64,000 nt of DNA from the NCBI GenBank assembly GCA_032716605.1, contig CM064501.1, positions 24,008,514 through 24,072,513 of the forward strand, read 5' to 3'. The stretch comes from Paralithodes platypus (lineage: Eukaryota > Arthropoda > Malacostraca > Decapoda > Lithodidae). The notes beneath the pieces are model-generated. The model was not told the DNA's origin and made no database searches. It saw nothing but the letters and a program-made list of their open reading frames with translations. Shown piece after piece: positions 10,766 through 20,792 of the stretch; the first letter of the stretch is position 1, and each line of letters begins with the position of its first letter. The translations under genes were made by a program, and so were the position numbers.

Positions 10766-11667
10766 AAAGCCTAGTTCACACATTCAGGAGTGTGAGGCCG
10801 AGTTTCCAAGAGTCCACAGTCTCGGAAACTCACGTAATGGCTCTTGGAAGATCGCATGCACCCATGGGCACTCTGGGTCACTCCTTGATACTCCTGGGAA
10901 CTCCGCTCGGGCAGCCCAAATTTCAAACATGTTAGAAAATATGGCCCCGAGTCAGTTCAACCTCAAGACAATTGAGATCACTCAGGAACACTCGAAATAA
11001 CCCTTGAATACTCGAAGTCACTCTTAACAACTCAGAATTACTCCTAATTACTCAGTTTAACTCTTCAACACTCGGGGACAAAACTATGTGGTCAAAAATG
11101 AGAACTAATAGATTAATAACATGAACAAATATATAAATACTGTATATAATACAATAATAATCATAAAACTCAATATATACAGTATATATATATATATACC
11201 AATTAATTTAATTTTGTGCAGCTTGAGAAGGATCTGTGGTTGTGAATTAACAGTTGCATATATGACTACACATAAAATGTGTTTTAGTGCATGCCAGGGG
11301 CACAATGGGAGGCAGTCGGGACTTACTCTCAACGAACTCGTAGACATACTGGTGAACACTCGCGATAACTCCGCAACACTCGTGTTGCATCCGGAATAAC
11401 TCTTGGTTACTCTTACAAACTCGGATGCACTCGGGAACCGGAAATGACCGATAAAATTCAAATTTCCGCACACTCTTAATGACTCGGTAATTGCTCCGAG
11501 TGTCCTCGAATGTACTCGGGGTTACTCGACACAACTCCTGGACACTCTAGGACACTCTTGTAAACTCCTGGTATTTTTCACACACTGCCTCTTTTTTGCC
11601 CGATTAACCAAGACTGTGGACTCTTGGAAACTCGGCCTCACACTCCTGAATGTGTGAGCTAGGCTTT
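10766..11667. mobile_element. Inverted-repeat element with 10-bp-phased CTC array
   Basis: Terminal inverted repeats of about 57 bp (10766-10822 and 11611-11667) start AAAGCCTAG and differ at one visible position. Between them, CTC trinucleotides recur every 10 bases in long runs: about 10861-10905, 10981-11074 (ten consecutive units), 11359-11432 and 11473-11567. Only the CTC and flanking A are kept; the other bases vary. A stretch at about 11098-11300 without the pattern, with TA-rich DNA and a piece resembling family 3, may be a later insertion. No clear target duplication is visible and no transposase is encoded. Confidence 0.75.
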
Positions 11668-12036
11668 AAACTACACAAGTATAAAACACAAATAATAATA
11701 CAAATAAATAAAATAAATCAATAGATAAAAATACAAATAAATATATGTTATTAGAAATGTAAACAATTATATTGCCATCTGCAAATTCTAAACCATACAT
11801 CTTACCTATTTTTTTTTTTTTTTGTCATGGCAAGGACAATGAAGCCCCTTCCGTATAGCTTTAAAGGGAACTCATAATTAAATGGCTATTGAAACACTTT
11901 TATGCTATGGCCAACATATTTCTTTGAACGCTGATAAGAGAAAATTGTGATTCTATACAATCGTATATAATATATTTATTGTATAAGTAGATATTTGTGC
12001 TTAAATTCTATATGTAACTACATTACTCAATAACTG
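11668..12036. other. No gene recognised
   Basis: AT-rich DNA with a T-run at 11811-11823. I see neither coding similarity nor a repeat shared with the rest of the window. Confidence 0.5.
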
Positions 12037-13500
12037 TGGTTCCGTGCTGACTCCCTGCCTAGGCAAACTCTTTCGTCTCTGTCTCTCCTCTAACGCCTTC
12101 CTTTCTTGCTGGAAGTTTGCCCTCATTCAACCTCTCCCAAAGAAGGGTGATCTCTCGCAACCCTCCAACTATCGTCTCTTGTATCTCTAAATTTTTTGAA
12201 AATATTCTTACTTCCAAATATCTTAAGTATTTATCTTATTATCTACTCTCAGATCGCCAGAATGGCTGGTGATCTTCTTACTAACTCTTGGTCATCCTCC
12301 TTTCGTGACTTCGGTGTGACTTTTTCTAGTGCACTAGACATATCGAAGGCCTTCGATAGAGCCTGGCACAAATCTCCAATTTTTAAACTACCCTTCTTCG
12401 ATTTCTATCCTTCCATCTGTGCCTTTGTCTCTAATGTCCTTTCCAGCCGTTCCATAGTGCAGTTGTGGACGGCCATTGTTCACTTCCTCATCCTTTCAAC
12501 ATTGGTGTTCCTCAGGGTTCTGTCCTATCTCCAATTCTCTTTCTAATTTTAATAAATTAACTTCTCAACTGACCTCCAGTAATATCCATTCATATGCATA
12601 CGGATCTACCTTACACTATTCGATTAGTTTCCCAGAACGCCCCAGCAAGAATCTCTCAAAAACAAACATAATGAAGCCATACAACACTTATCTTCTGTTC
12701 TAACACCATTTCCAATTGGAGCAGAGAAAACCATGTTGACTTTAATGCTTCCAAAACCCAATTTCTCCATCTATCGACCCGCCGGGAACTCCAATAGGAT
12801 TATCCCATTTAATTCAACAATACAAAAATCAATCCTTCATCTTGTCTCAGTATTCTCGGTGTCTCTTTTTCTTCTGCTCTCTCTTGGAAGGACCATATTA
12901 CCAGTCTTGCTAAGGCGGCCTCCCAGAAGCTGGGTGTTCGCAACCGCCTCAAGGGGTTCTTTACCCCTGCACATCTTCTTGTTCTGTACAGGGGCACAGT
13001 GTGTCCTTGTTTTGAGTATTGTTCACATGTGTGGGGAGGATCCTCTCCTCTCACACAGTACTTCTAGACAAAGCAGAAAGGAAAGCCTTTCGTATCATTA
13101 ACTCCTGTCCACTCACCGACTCTCTGCCATCTATGTCTCTTCGTCGCAATGTTGCATCTCTCTCGCTATTCTATCGCTACTACAATAATCAGTGTTCTTC
13201 AGAGCTCACTGAGTATATACCACCTCCTCTATGTAGGGTATGTAGTACCCGTCTTGCAACAGAATCCCACCCCTACTCTTGTGCAACTCTCCAAGTCAAT
13301 AGTGAAACAACACTCCCAATCTTTTTTCTATTCAACAGCTGAATTCTGGAGCTCTCTCCCTGAATCCATCTTTCCTTCATCCTATGACTCAAATTGCTTC
13401 AAACTCGGTGTGTCCAGACATTTTGGCTCGAACATTCCTTCATTTTGACCCTGTCACTCTTTCAACTCTGGGGAGGCACTCGTCACAGGCAGTATTGCAT
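12037..13500 (+). pseudogene. Jockey-like LINE, RT to 3' end, frameshifted
   Basis: The longest uninterrupted-by-insertion Jockey-like copy here. In order on the plus strand: LPRQTLSSLSLL-type RT start, NPPTIVS block, ALDISKAFDRAWHK (12331-12370), VPQGSVLSPILFLILIN across a frame change near 12520, SYAYGSTLHYS (the catalytic YADD decayed to YAYG), the AKAASQKLGVRNRLKGFF block and RRNVASLSLFYRYYNNQCSS. The 3' end near 13500 carries the shared tail GGCACTCGTCACAGGCAG. At least four frame changes and the lost catalytic Asp make it inactive. Confidence 0.82.
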
Positions 13501-13708
13501 TGTGTCTCCCTCATCCACATAGAAAATATAAATACAGTTTGTAACTATGTTAGAAAAACCTTTTGTAAAGGTAGATATACTGTATACATATGAAAACAGA
13601 CAGATAGAAAAATATTGATACTCAACTTTACAAACAGAGAGAGTGACTAATATTTGTTTACAATTGATATGCACAAGCATGAGGCAGAACCTATGTGTTG
13701 TATATCGT

Positions 13709-13980
13709 GCTGTGTACACTCGGATGCCATAGTGTCTAGCCCACTCATAAGAATATGTGGATCCCCTATTTTTTTATTTGTGCAATTATAACTATTTGCA
13801 TTGAGTTTTAAATTGCACTTGCTTTTCAATAAATAGTATACAGTATATACACTTGTAGTTGATGTATGAACATTATATTCCTAAAATCTTTTCCAGAGAC
13901 AAAGTTACGTAATTAGAAATAGGTGAGGTGCACGAATGTTTATGAGTGGGCTAGAGACTATGGCACCCGAGTGCACAACA
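13709..13980. mobile_element. Small inverted-repeat element (MITE-like)
   Basis: About 45-bp arms pair across a 170-bp AT-rich centre: ATAGTGTCTAGCCCACTCAT near 13730-13749 against the complement of the sequence at 13940-13960 (ATGAGTGGGCTAGAGACTAT). Flanking TTGT/ACAACA suggests the ends but no clear duplication. It encodes nothing. Confidence 0.6.
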
Positions 13981-14299
13981 TACCCGCATCTATGTACACC
14001 CATTGCATGGAATTCAATCAATCTGATGTTGATAACGCAAACTGAGTTTAATGTAGCCGGAGAATTACAAGCGCACAAGAAACAGTTTTAATCTTCACAA
14101 AACTAACAAAAAGTATTTGTAGCCCAAACCAACATAACACACGCTTTTGAGCGCTCGCACAAGCACACCCACATATATTATTCTCATACATTATTCTTAG
14201 TAACATCCTGAGCCACACACATACATAATCTATACCTTAGTCAGCCGTCAGTAACCTTCAGGAACCTATTGACTGATAGTTAAGGTATATCATTTAAGT
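13981..14299. other. No gene recognised
   Basis: Ordinary AT-rich intergenic-looking sequence. No repeat or coding signal found by eye. Confidence 0.45.
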
Positions 14300-14568
14300 G
14301 GAGGTTTTTAGTTTGTTCCCTAGACCACCATCAAGTGTATAATTACACCCTCTAGATTCCCTTTCAAGATAAATGTGTTCGGCCCGGCTGAAAAAATGTA
14401 CAACTAAATAGCACGAAAGGTTTTAAAATTGACAGAAATGGGCCGAAAGTTCGTAAAACCGCCAAACTAATGAGCGAAAGTTTTAAAATCTCAAAAACAG
14501 TAGGGCTAAACACGAGGGCAAAAGGGCTGAAGAAAAAAATCCCACCAGTGGAAATTTCCCCTTAAGAA
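14300..14568 (+). repeat. Unclassified interspersed repeat, copy 4
   Basis: The blocks TTTTTAGTTTGTTCCCTAGA, GGCCGAAAGTTCGTAAAAC and GGGCTAAACACGAGGGC match copies 1-3 in order and orientation. The copy is shorter and ends near a CCCCTTAA, as the others do. Confidence 0.6.
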
Positions 14569-14869
14569 ATATATATATTTCCCCACATATGATGAAGAAA
14601 ATTCACGCCTATAACAAACAGAAAGGACAAATTTATAATCCGATTAACAATTAATCCATAACTTGGTGTAAGGTAGTGCATTAGTGGTTGCTGGTGAAAG
14701 AGGACGCTGTTCTAGTCAGCAATTAATTTAAGTAATGGTCGAAATTTTTCGGAAAATTGAGCGTTAAAAAGCCTGGAGCCCCTTTGATACATCCACGTTT
14801 TTGGTCAAGACGGCCACGACGCTGAAAAGCAGCGTGAATCGGGTGGGAATAGGCCCGATTTTAGCAGGA

Positions 14870-15570
14870 GACGACCATGGGATGACAGCGTAATGACGGT
14901 AACAGACGACCGTGGGATAACAGCGTAACGACGGTAACAGACGACTGTGGGATGACAGCGTTTCGACGGTAACAGACAACCGTGGGATGACATTGTAACA
15001 ACTTTAACAGACGACCGTGGGATGACAGTGTAACGACGGTAACAGACGACCGTGGGATGACAGCGTAACGACGGTACCAGACGACCGTGAAATGACATTC
15101 TAACAACTTTAACAGACGACCGTGGTATGACAGCGTAACGACGGTAACAGACGACAGTGGGATGACATTGTAACAACTTTAACAGACGACTGTGGGATGT
15201 CAGTGTAACAACGGTAACAGACGACCGTGGGATGACAGTGTAACAACGGTAACAGACGACTGTGGGATGACAGATTAACGACGGTAACAGACGACAATGG
15301 AATGACAGTGTAACGACGGTAACAGATGACCGTGGGATGACAGTGTAACGGCGGTAACAGACGCCCGTGGTATGACAGTGTAATGACTGTAACAGACGGC
15401 CATGGGATGACAGTGTAACGACGGTAACAGACGACAGTGGGATGACAGTGTAACGACAGTAACAGACGACAATGGAATGACAGTGTAACGACGGTAACAG
15501 ACGACCGTGGGATGACAGTGTAACGGCGGTAACAGACGACCGTGGTATGACAGTGTAACGACGGTAACAG
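14870..15570. repeat. 35-bp minisatellite, about 20 units
   Basis: Direct tandem units of 35 bp, each a variant of GACGACCGTGGGATGACAGT + GTAACGACGGTAACA. Units differ by substitutions only, so the period stays exact over 701 bp. Because 35 is not a multiple of 3, all three minus-strand frames give long repetitive ORFs (CHPTVVCYRRYTVIPRSSVT pattern); these are artefacts of the repeat and not genes. Confidence 0.95.
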
Positions 15571-15589
15571 GTCGATCAATGTTGGACTT

Positions 15590-15945
15590 ATGATGGCGCA
15601 ACGGTGGTACTAAACTTGATCATGAGCTGTCGCTGGGAGGATTACGTCTCCATCTAGCAACTACTCTATGAAACTGATTCAAGATATATTGGTTGTATGG
15701 TCCGTAAATGCCAACTTCAGCTATATGGGCATGTGGTTCAACTCCCTGAAGCAGACCCTGCTCACCACGTGGTTTCTTCAGAAGACAACCCTGAGTGGAG
15801 GAGGCCTAGGGGAAGACCACGGAGCTCATGGCTGAGGCAACTCAGCCAATGATGCGATAGGATACTTGATATGAGCCAGGTAGATTCCTGGAGTCTCACC
15901 CAAGAGTATCCCCCGGAGTGGAGTCAGAAGGTCAGTGCGGCTATG
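15590..15945 (+). pseudogene. LINE C-terminal fragment (RQLQLYGH family)
   Basis: Plus-strand translation gives CQLQLYGHVVQLPEADPA, then EWRRPRGRPRSSWLRQLSQ, a stop, and SWSLTQEYPPEWSQKVSAAM. This is the characteristic C-terminal end of an invertebrate LINE reverse transcriptase, following a zinc-knuckle-less tail. The frame carries at least one stop and the RT core is not present. Confidence 0.6.
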
Positions 15946-16039
15946 AGCTGTCACGGTGTATGTCCCAATTGATTGATTGAATGATTGTATGGGTGTTGGA
16001 CGGGAAGAAGGTGGCCATCAAGTGACCCCTTGAAAGTGG

Positions 16040-17035
16040 GTAATGTTACTATAACCATTCTATTTTTATTTTCCCGTGTGAGTGAAGTAGACAAATAGCA
16101 AAATTGCCTGTAACAAGTGTCACTCCCAAAGTTGAAAGAGTGACAGAGAGCCAAATTCAAGGCACGGTACAGTAAAAATGTCTGGTAACATGAGGCATGA
16201 AGCAGTTTAAGTCATAGGATGACGGGATAGACAGATTAAGGGAGAGTTGAGAGTTGGATAGAAAGAATACTGGACTAATCGGTTCACTCTTGGTTTAAAC
16301 AATTAGACTGGATAGGGGTGGGAGGGTATTGGAAGACGGGTGTCCCCCATTCTACATAAGGGAGGTGGTAAAAACTGAGAAAACTCTCAAGAACACTGAT
16401 AATTGTACTAGCGGTAGAAGAGTGAGAGAAATGCAACGCTGCAGCATGTAGAAAGATATTGCAGGGAATTAGTAAGAGGAAATTAGTTGATGAGACAAAA
16501 TGTTTTTGACTCTTTCGTGAAGTGCAGCATGGTGGAACCTCACCACATATGCGAACAATACTCGATAGATGGACGCACTGTGCCCCGATACTGAGCAAGA
16601 ATCTGTGCGGGAGTAAAGAACCCATGGAGACGGTTCAGCACACTTATCCTTTGGACAGTTGTTTTAGAAAGTGTGGTTGTACATTACGATCTTGCCAAGA
16701 AAGGTCAGAGAAATATAAACACCCAGAACACGGAGAGAAGATGAAGGGTTGATTTGTGTATTGTTAAAGAATAAGAGAAAGTCATGTGTAATAATGTGCT
16801 GGGTAAATAGAGGGAGAAATTGGGTTTTGGAAGCATTGAAAGTAACAGGATTTCTTCTTCCTCAATCAGAGATAGTTAATCATTCAGAAGATAGGCATGC
16901 TATGGACTCATCACATGAGTTTTGGTGTGATTGCATGCTGGGTCATTGTGGAAAACTAGTTGAATAGTGTAAGGTAGAGTTATCAGCATATTAGTGGATA
17001 GGACTATAGGTACAGTTGAGAAAATTATTATCAAC
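16040..17035 (-). pseudogene. Jockey-like LINE, 3' half
   Basis: Minus-strand pieces match the Jockey-like family from the SYADNSTLHYSTS region (about 16930-17020) through ILGVYISLTFLGKI (about 16690-16740), RFLLSIGAQCVHLSS (about 16570-16620) and the NISLHAAALHFSHSS tail. The shared 3' untranslated end is at 16040-16200. Several frame changes; it is a dead copy. Confidence 0.7.
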
Positions 17036-17289
17036 TCTGCATAAACAGAGTGGTATCGCCTCCCCGAATAGTTGCCAGTTGAAATGTCTGTCTGTCTGTC
17101 TGTCCGGAAGAATGTCACACGTACATTCGATGGATGAATGAGACGGTCAGTCACATTTGTTTTGTTTTAATTTGTGTATTAGTTGTGATTTTAGGAAAAA
17201 AATATGGTTTTGCCCCCCAGACCTCACATTCTTCTGTGGCAGCAATGATGATGGCATTCTGTGTGTGTGTGCCCCGTATCACACACACA

Positions 17290-17955
17290 TCACAGAAGTG
17301 ATGATAATGGTGATATCATACTACTAGTCTTGATGTTGGTGATTGTGATAGTATTTGTCATGGTGGTAATGATCTGTATTGGTGACGATATTGTGTCTGA
17401 GTGTAGTAGTGATAGTTATGGTGATTATGGTAGCATTTATGATATTGCCATGAAAGGTATTGGTGATGTTGGTGATGGTTACTGGAGATGACGCCCCGAA
17501 AACCACTCACCCGCATTTGTTAGGTTAAGTTAGTTTAATTGATATCAGAAGTGATGATAGTAATAGTAGGGATGCTGGTGATAGTAGTGATGATGGTGAT
17601 AATTGTAGGGATGATGGTTGTAGTTGTAGTGATAATGATGACAGTAGTGATGATGATGACAGTAGTAGATGATGGTGACAGTACTAGTAGTAATGATGAT
17701 GGTCATAATAGTAGTGATGATGGTGACAGTAGTAATGATGATTGTAAGTCTGTAAGATGATGGTGATAATAGCAATGATGATTGTGATAGTTGTAGTGAT
17801 AATGATGACAGTAGTGATAATGGTAGTGCCGATGGTGACAGAATTAGTGATAATTGTGAGTAGTAGTGACCATGGTGAAAGCTGTAGTGATGATGATGGT
17901 AGTAGTGCTGATGAAAGTAGTAGTGATGATTATAATAGTAGTAGTGCTGATTAAC
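17290..17955. repeat. GAT/GGT-rich microsatellite
   Basis: Imperfect (GATGGT/GATAGTAGT)n array with two blocks, 17290-17490 and 17545-17955, separated by a unique piece. Long ORFs on both strands (Asp/Ser-rich plus, His/Tyr/Thr-rich minus) come only from the repeat. It is preceded by a (TGTC)n run at 17087-17104 and short GT/CA runs at 17260-17290. Confidence 0.9.
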
Positions 17956-18280
17956 CCTCTCACGTCCTTGACGCAATGTTGAGCCTATTAGGGATACTTT
18001 AAAGCATTTGTTACCATCAGGGGTATTTAGAAACATTTAGTTTAGTCGACTGACTGGGGACAGAGGTGCATGGGGGCAGTTCGTTCGTGGCCACCCCTTC
18101 GGGGATCACGGCGTCAGGCAATAGATAGATAGATAGTTAGGTACTTTAACCTCTGCAGTTGTCTTTGAGTTAGCTGTGGGCAGAACACTAATTTTGGAGA
18201 GGTAATTATAAGAGTGAGAGAACTCTATTTCTTATTGCTAATCTGGCAACTTCTCCGTCATATGGTCGTGAGAGGGTTAA
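17951..18280. mobile_element. TTAA MITE, family 4, interrupted by a LINE tail
   Basis: TTAA borders at 17951-17954 and 18277-18280; ends CCCTCTCACGTCCTTGACGC and, reversed, CCCTCTCACGACCATATGAC. It inserted in the GAT-rich microsatellite. The copy at 47725-47959 is the same element without the extra 90-odd bases at 18044-18137, which are the 3' end of an RTE-like LINE. Confidence 0.85.
18044..18137 (+). mobile_element. RTE-like LINE, extreme 3' end only
   Basis: Encodes the last residues RLTGDRGAWGQFVRGHPFG.. and then a (GATA)n-type tail (ATAGATAGATAGATAG), as in the larger copies at 19991-20792 and 24458-25211. The flanks GTTTAG and AGTTAG and the uninterrupted paralogue at 47815-47830 show a 5'-truncated insertion with a short duplication around TTAG. 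Confidence 0.8.
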
Positions 18281-18284
18281 TGGT

Positions 18285-18690
18285 GATAGTGTCTAGTAGT
18301 GATGATAGTGACCCATCACAGAGTTGGGTATGCGGTTTTGATTTAATCAAGAGCCAGAGCATAATACAATTATATATCCGTGAAAGGACGATGATAGAGC
18401 TTCCCAATGACATGTGAATCATCCTTGTGCGACCACGGGTTCTCTTGCAACGATCGTGCATCTGGAGGCGAAAATACCCTAAAGTGAGATATCTTTGCCG
18501 ATTTTATCCTCGTTGAGAGCTGAAGGGAGGCGGGTATGAGATACAATAGTCCTCAGAGCCGGCCATTGATCGGTGGCCATTGCTCATAATGGCCTCAAAA
18601 TGGCACCCCATCATATGACGGGCGCCGCAGGGGTGGCAAATATTCTCTCTCCCGTCATATTTTTGTCACCGCGAGTTGAGTGTTAATGAA
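18285..18690. repeat. Diverged family 2-related repeat
   Basis: The stretch GAGCTTCCCAATGACA followed by ATCATCCTTGTGCGACC and TTCTCTTGCAACGATCGTGC parallels the interior of the elements at 8310 and 62227. Borders are unclear and the 3' half does not match them. Confidence 0.5.
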
Positions 18691-18702
18691 AGCATATGGT
18701 CC

Positions 18703-18772
18703 TCTCGGGATTCTAACTCGGGACACCACACCCAGAACATAAGCATCTAAACCATTACACCACCAACGCCAG
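18703..18772 (-). repeat. tRNA-like sequence, probable SINE head
   Basis: On the minus strand: GGTGGTGTAATGGTTTAGAT (D-arm/A-box-like) and GAGTTAGAATCCCGAGAGG (T-arm/B-box-like). Acceptor ends do not pair and the anticodon arm is irregular, so a functional tRNA is unlikely. Confidence 0.45.
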
Positions 18773-18784
18773 ATATTGATAAGT

Positions 18785-19135
18785 ATTTGAAGTGAACGAT
18801 GACCGTCCACAACCGCAGCAATGTAATGGCCAGAAAGGAGATTAGAGATAAAGGCACAGATGGATGGATAGAAACTGAGGAGAGAGATTTGTGCCAGACA
18901 CTACCAAAGGCTTTCGATATGTCTAGCGGAATAGAGAAAGTTTCACCATAGTCCCTAAAAGAGGATGACCAAGAGTTAGTAAGATTAAAAAGATCACCAG
19001 TACAGCAGTTCTTAAGGAAACCATACTTGCGATCTTAATGTAGATTATGGGAATATAAATGCTTAAGACATTTTAAATTCAGAATAGTTTTAAAATCTGT
19101 ATGGAGATGCAAAATAAAATACTCCTGAAGATTTT
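18785..19135 (-). pseudogene. Jockey-like LINE RT fragment
   Basis: Minus-strand translation shows LDISKAFGSVWHKSLSS, then SIHLCLYL-type and VVDGHRSL blocks. The segment covers only the middle of the RT domain and is frameshifted. It abuts the possible host exon at 19155. Confidence 0.65.
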
Positions 19136-19154
19136 TGGATTTGGACATTTTATT

Positions 19155-19380
19155 TCAGATACCCCACACATAGACAGAGGAGTTAGTATTGCAGGGCAAG
19201 TGAGTGGGTGAGGATGGGAAGGAGTAGGTAGTGTGGGGTTTGGTAATGGTGAGGGTCTTGACTAGGGTGTGCGAGGGGGTCCTGGGGGACTCGCAAGAGT
19301 TGGGTTGCTTGAACTCCTCCTCGTGCTTGATGGCCTTCTTGTGCACTGCGGTCCCCTTCATAGTGTAGGGAAAGTCCTCT
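19155..19380 (-). CDS. Possible terminal exon of a host gene (unknown)
   Basis: On the minus strand an open frame of about 75 codons begins right after GTTTGTGTAG (a possible AG splice acceptor; the TAG is in frame, so the frame cannot extend upstream) with EEDFPYTMKGTAVHKKAIKH and ends with SSVYVWGI and TGA. AATAAA overlaps the stop (TGAAATAAA), a possible polyadenylation signal. Codons are mostly G/C-ending (AAG, GAG, CAC, ACC), unlike the AT-rich TE frames around it. I do not recognise the protein. It could equally be part of an unrecognised element. The CR1 3' end at 19528 lies about 150 bases upstream, in what would be the intron. Confidence 0.3.
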
Positions 19381-19990
19381 TCCTACACAAACCAGTCCAG
19401 CCCTGAATGGCCCAACCTAGACCCTCTTCCCCCTGATGTATGAGTCAGGATCTCAGAGCTGCTCTGAAGAGTTTGGGTAAATCCCCTCTACTCTTCCCCT
19501 AAATATGATAGGGTTGTCTCTGGTGTTAGTACAAAGGAGTACAAAGGAAATCAAGCAACAACAGGTATAGTGACCCTTCTAGGCTGCTTGTCCTCACTGA
19601 GGATCAATTGTCCAAACAGTGGTTTGAAGTGGGAAAGGGAACTACTGCCCTGAAACTAATGTCCGTGGCAGGATTAGGAAGTTAGTAGGGGACAGATGGG
19701 TTAGTAACTGATGGGGGGGGGGGGGGATAAAATAAAGTTATTAATTTACAAACTCAGTCAGTCACGGGTTTGATGCAAGATATTTGTCTATGCGAAGTTT
19801 AAATGAATCAACGGTGCTGCAGTCTATAACGTCTCGGGGAAGCCCATTCCACAAGTTGACAACTCGATTGAAGAAGAAATTCTTAGATTTGTGCGAGTTA
19901 AAAAATTTACCGATAATTTTGCAACCGTTTCCCCGCGTGTAATTAGATTGGTCGATAGTGAAGTACTTACTACAGTTCATATTGTCGATG

Positions 19991-20792
19991 ATTGTGGATG
20001 ATACAGTTCTGATGAGTGATAATGAATGGGAGTTGCAGGGTCTGGTAAATGAGTTTGGAACAGTGTGCTAAAAACGGAATTTGAAGGTAAATGCGGGGAA
20101 GAGCAAGGTTATGGTCTTCGAAAGGGGTGAAGTCACAGAGTGTGAGGTGAAGCTAAACGGTCAGGCTATGGAGATCGTCAACTCTTTTAAGTATCTGGGC
20201 AGTGTGGTGAGTAAAGATGGGACTATGGATGAAGAAGTGCGGGAGAGGGTACAACAGGGGAAGAGGGTTGTAGGAACCCTGAAAGCAGTAACTAGAAAAA
20301 GGGTGGTCAGTATGGAAGTGAAGAAGTCCTTGCATGACAGTGTGGTAATGCCGACACTGACTTACGGAAGCGAAGCATGGACGTTGGTTAAGAGACTCAG
20401 ACCAAGAGTGAGAGCAGTGGAAATTAATTACTTAAGAAGTGCGTGCGGAGTTACATGGAGGGATAGACAGACTAATGAGGAAGTAAGAAGGAGGTGTGGT
20501 GTGGAGGTAGATGTGCTGGAAAGTGTGAAAAGGAACAACTTGAGATGGTTCGGCCATAGGGAACGTATGGAAAGCGAGAGAATGACTAAGAGGGTGTATG
20601 AGAGCGAGGTGGAGGGACAGAGAGGGAGAGGTAGACCGATAGAGAGGTGGAAGGATGGAGTGAGGAAGTATATGAACGAAGGCGGTGCTGGTTGGGGGGA
20701 TGGGCGTCGACTGACTGGGGACAGAGGTGCATGGGGGTGGTTCGTTCGTGGCCACCCCTTCGGGGATCCCGGCGTCAGGCAATAGATAGATT
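19991..20792 (+). mobile_element. RTE-like LINE, 5'-truncated, inserted in the CR1 copy
   Basis: An 802-bp insertion flanked by the 9-bp duplication TTGTCGATG (19982-19990 and 20793-20801). It starts in the middle of the RT catalytic box (IVDDTVLMSD) and ends with a short AATAGATAG tail, as RTE-type LINEs end in simple repeats. It lies in the opposite orientation to the CR1 copy. Confidence 0.9.
20081..20785 (+). CDS. RTE-like reverse transcriptase, C-terminal part
   Basis: An open frame of 234 residues covering the end of a LINE reverse transcriptase: KVNAGKSKVMVFERGE, NSFKYLGSVVSKDGTMDEEV, TLTYGSEAWTLV, NNLRWFGHRERM and GRGRPIERWKDGV, ending GDPGVRQ. Upstream in the same element the frame is interrupted by a TAA (about 20068) where the other copy (24458-25211) reads VCEKRNLK. 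The catalytic core is missing, so this is a remnant and not an active enzyme. Its open frame reflects youth, not function. Confidence 0.82.
   Translation: MKVNAGKSKVMVFERGEVTECEVKLNGQAMEIVNSFKYLGSVVSKDGTMDEEVRERVQQGKRVVGTLKAVTRKRVVSMEVKKSLHDSVVMPTLTYGSEAWTLVKRLRPRVRAVEINYLRSACGVTWRDRQTNEEVRRRCGVEVDVLESVKRNNLRWFGHRERMESERMTKRVYESEVEGQRGRGRPIERWKDGVRKYMNEGGAGWGDGRRLTGDRGAWGWFVRGHPFGDPGVRQ

Noticed and set aside
14870..15570. A CRISPR array
   Set aside because: Units are contiguous tandem copies without unique spacers, in an animal genome.
14764..15601. Long repetitive minus-strand ORFs
   Set aside because: They are frame shadows of the 35-bp minisatellite; the same pattern appears in all three frames.
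17261..18036. Asp/Ser-rich and His/Tyr-rich ORFs
   Set aside because: Produced by the GAT-rich microsatellite and not conserved outside it.
18703..18772. A functional tRNA gene
   Set aside because: A- and B-box-like blocks exist but acceptor ends do not pair and the anticodon arm is irregular.
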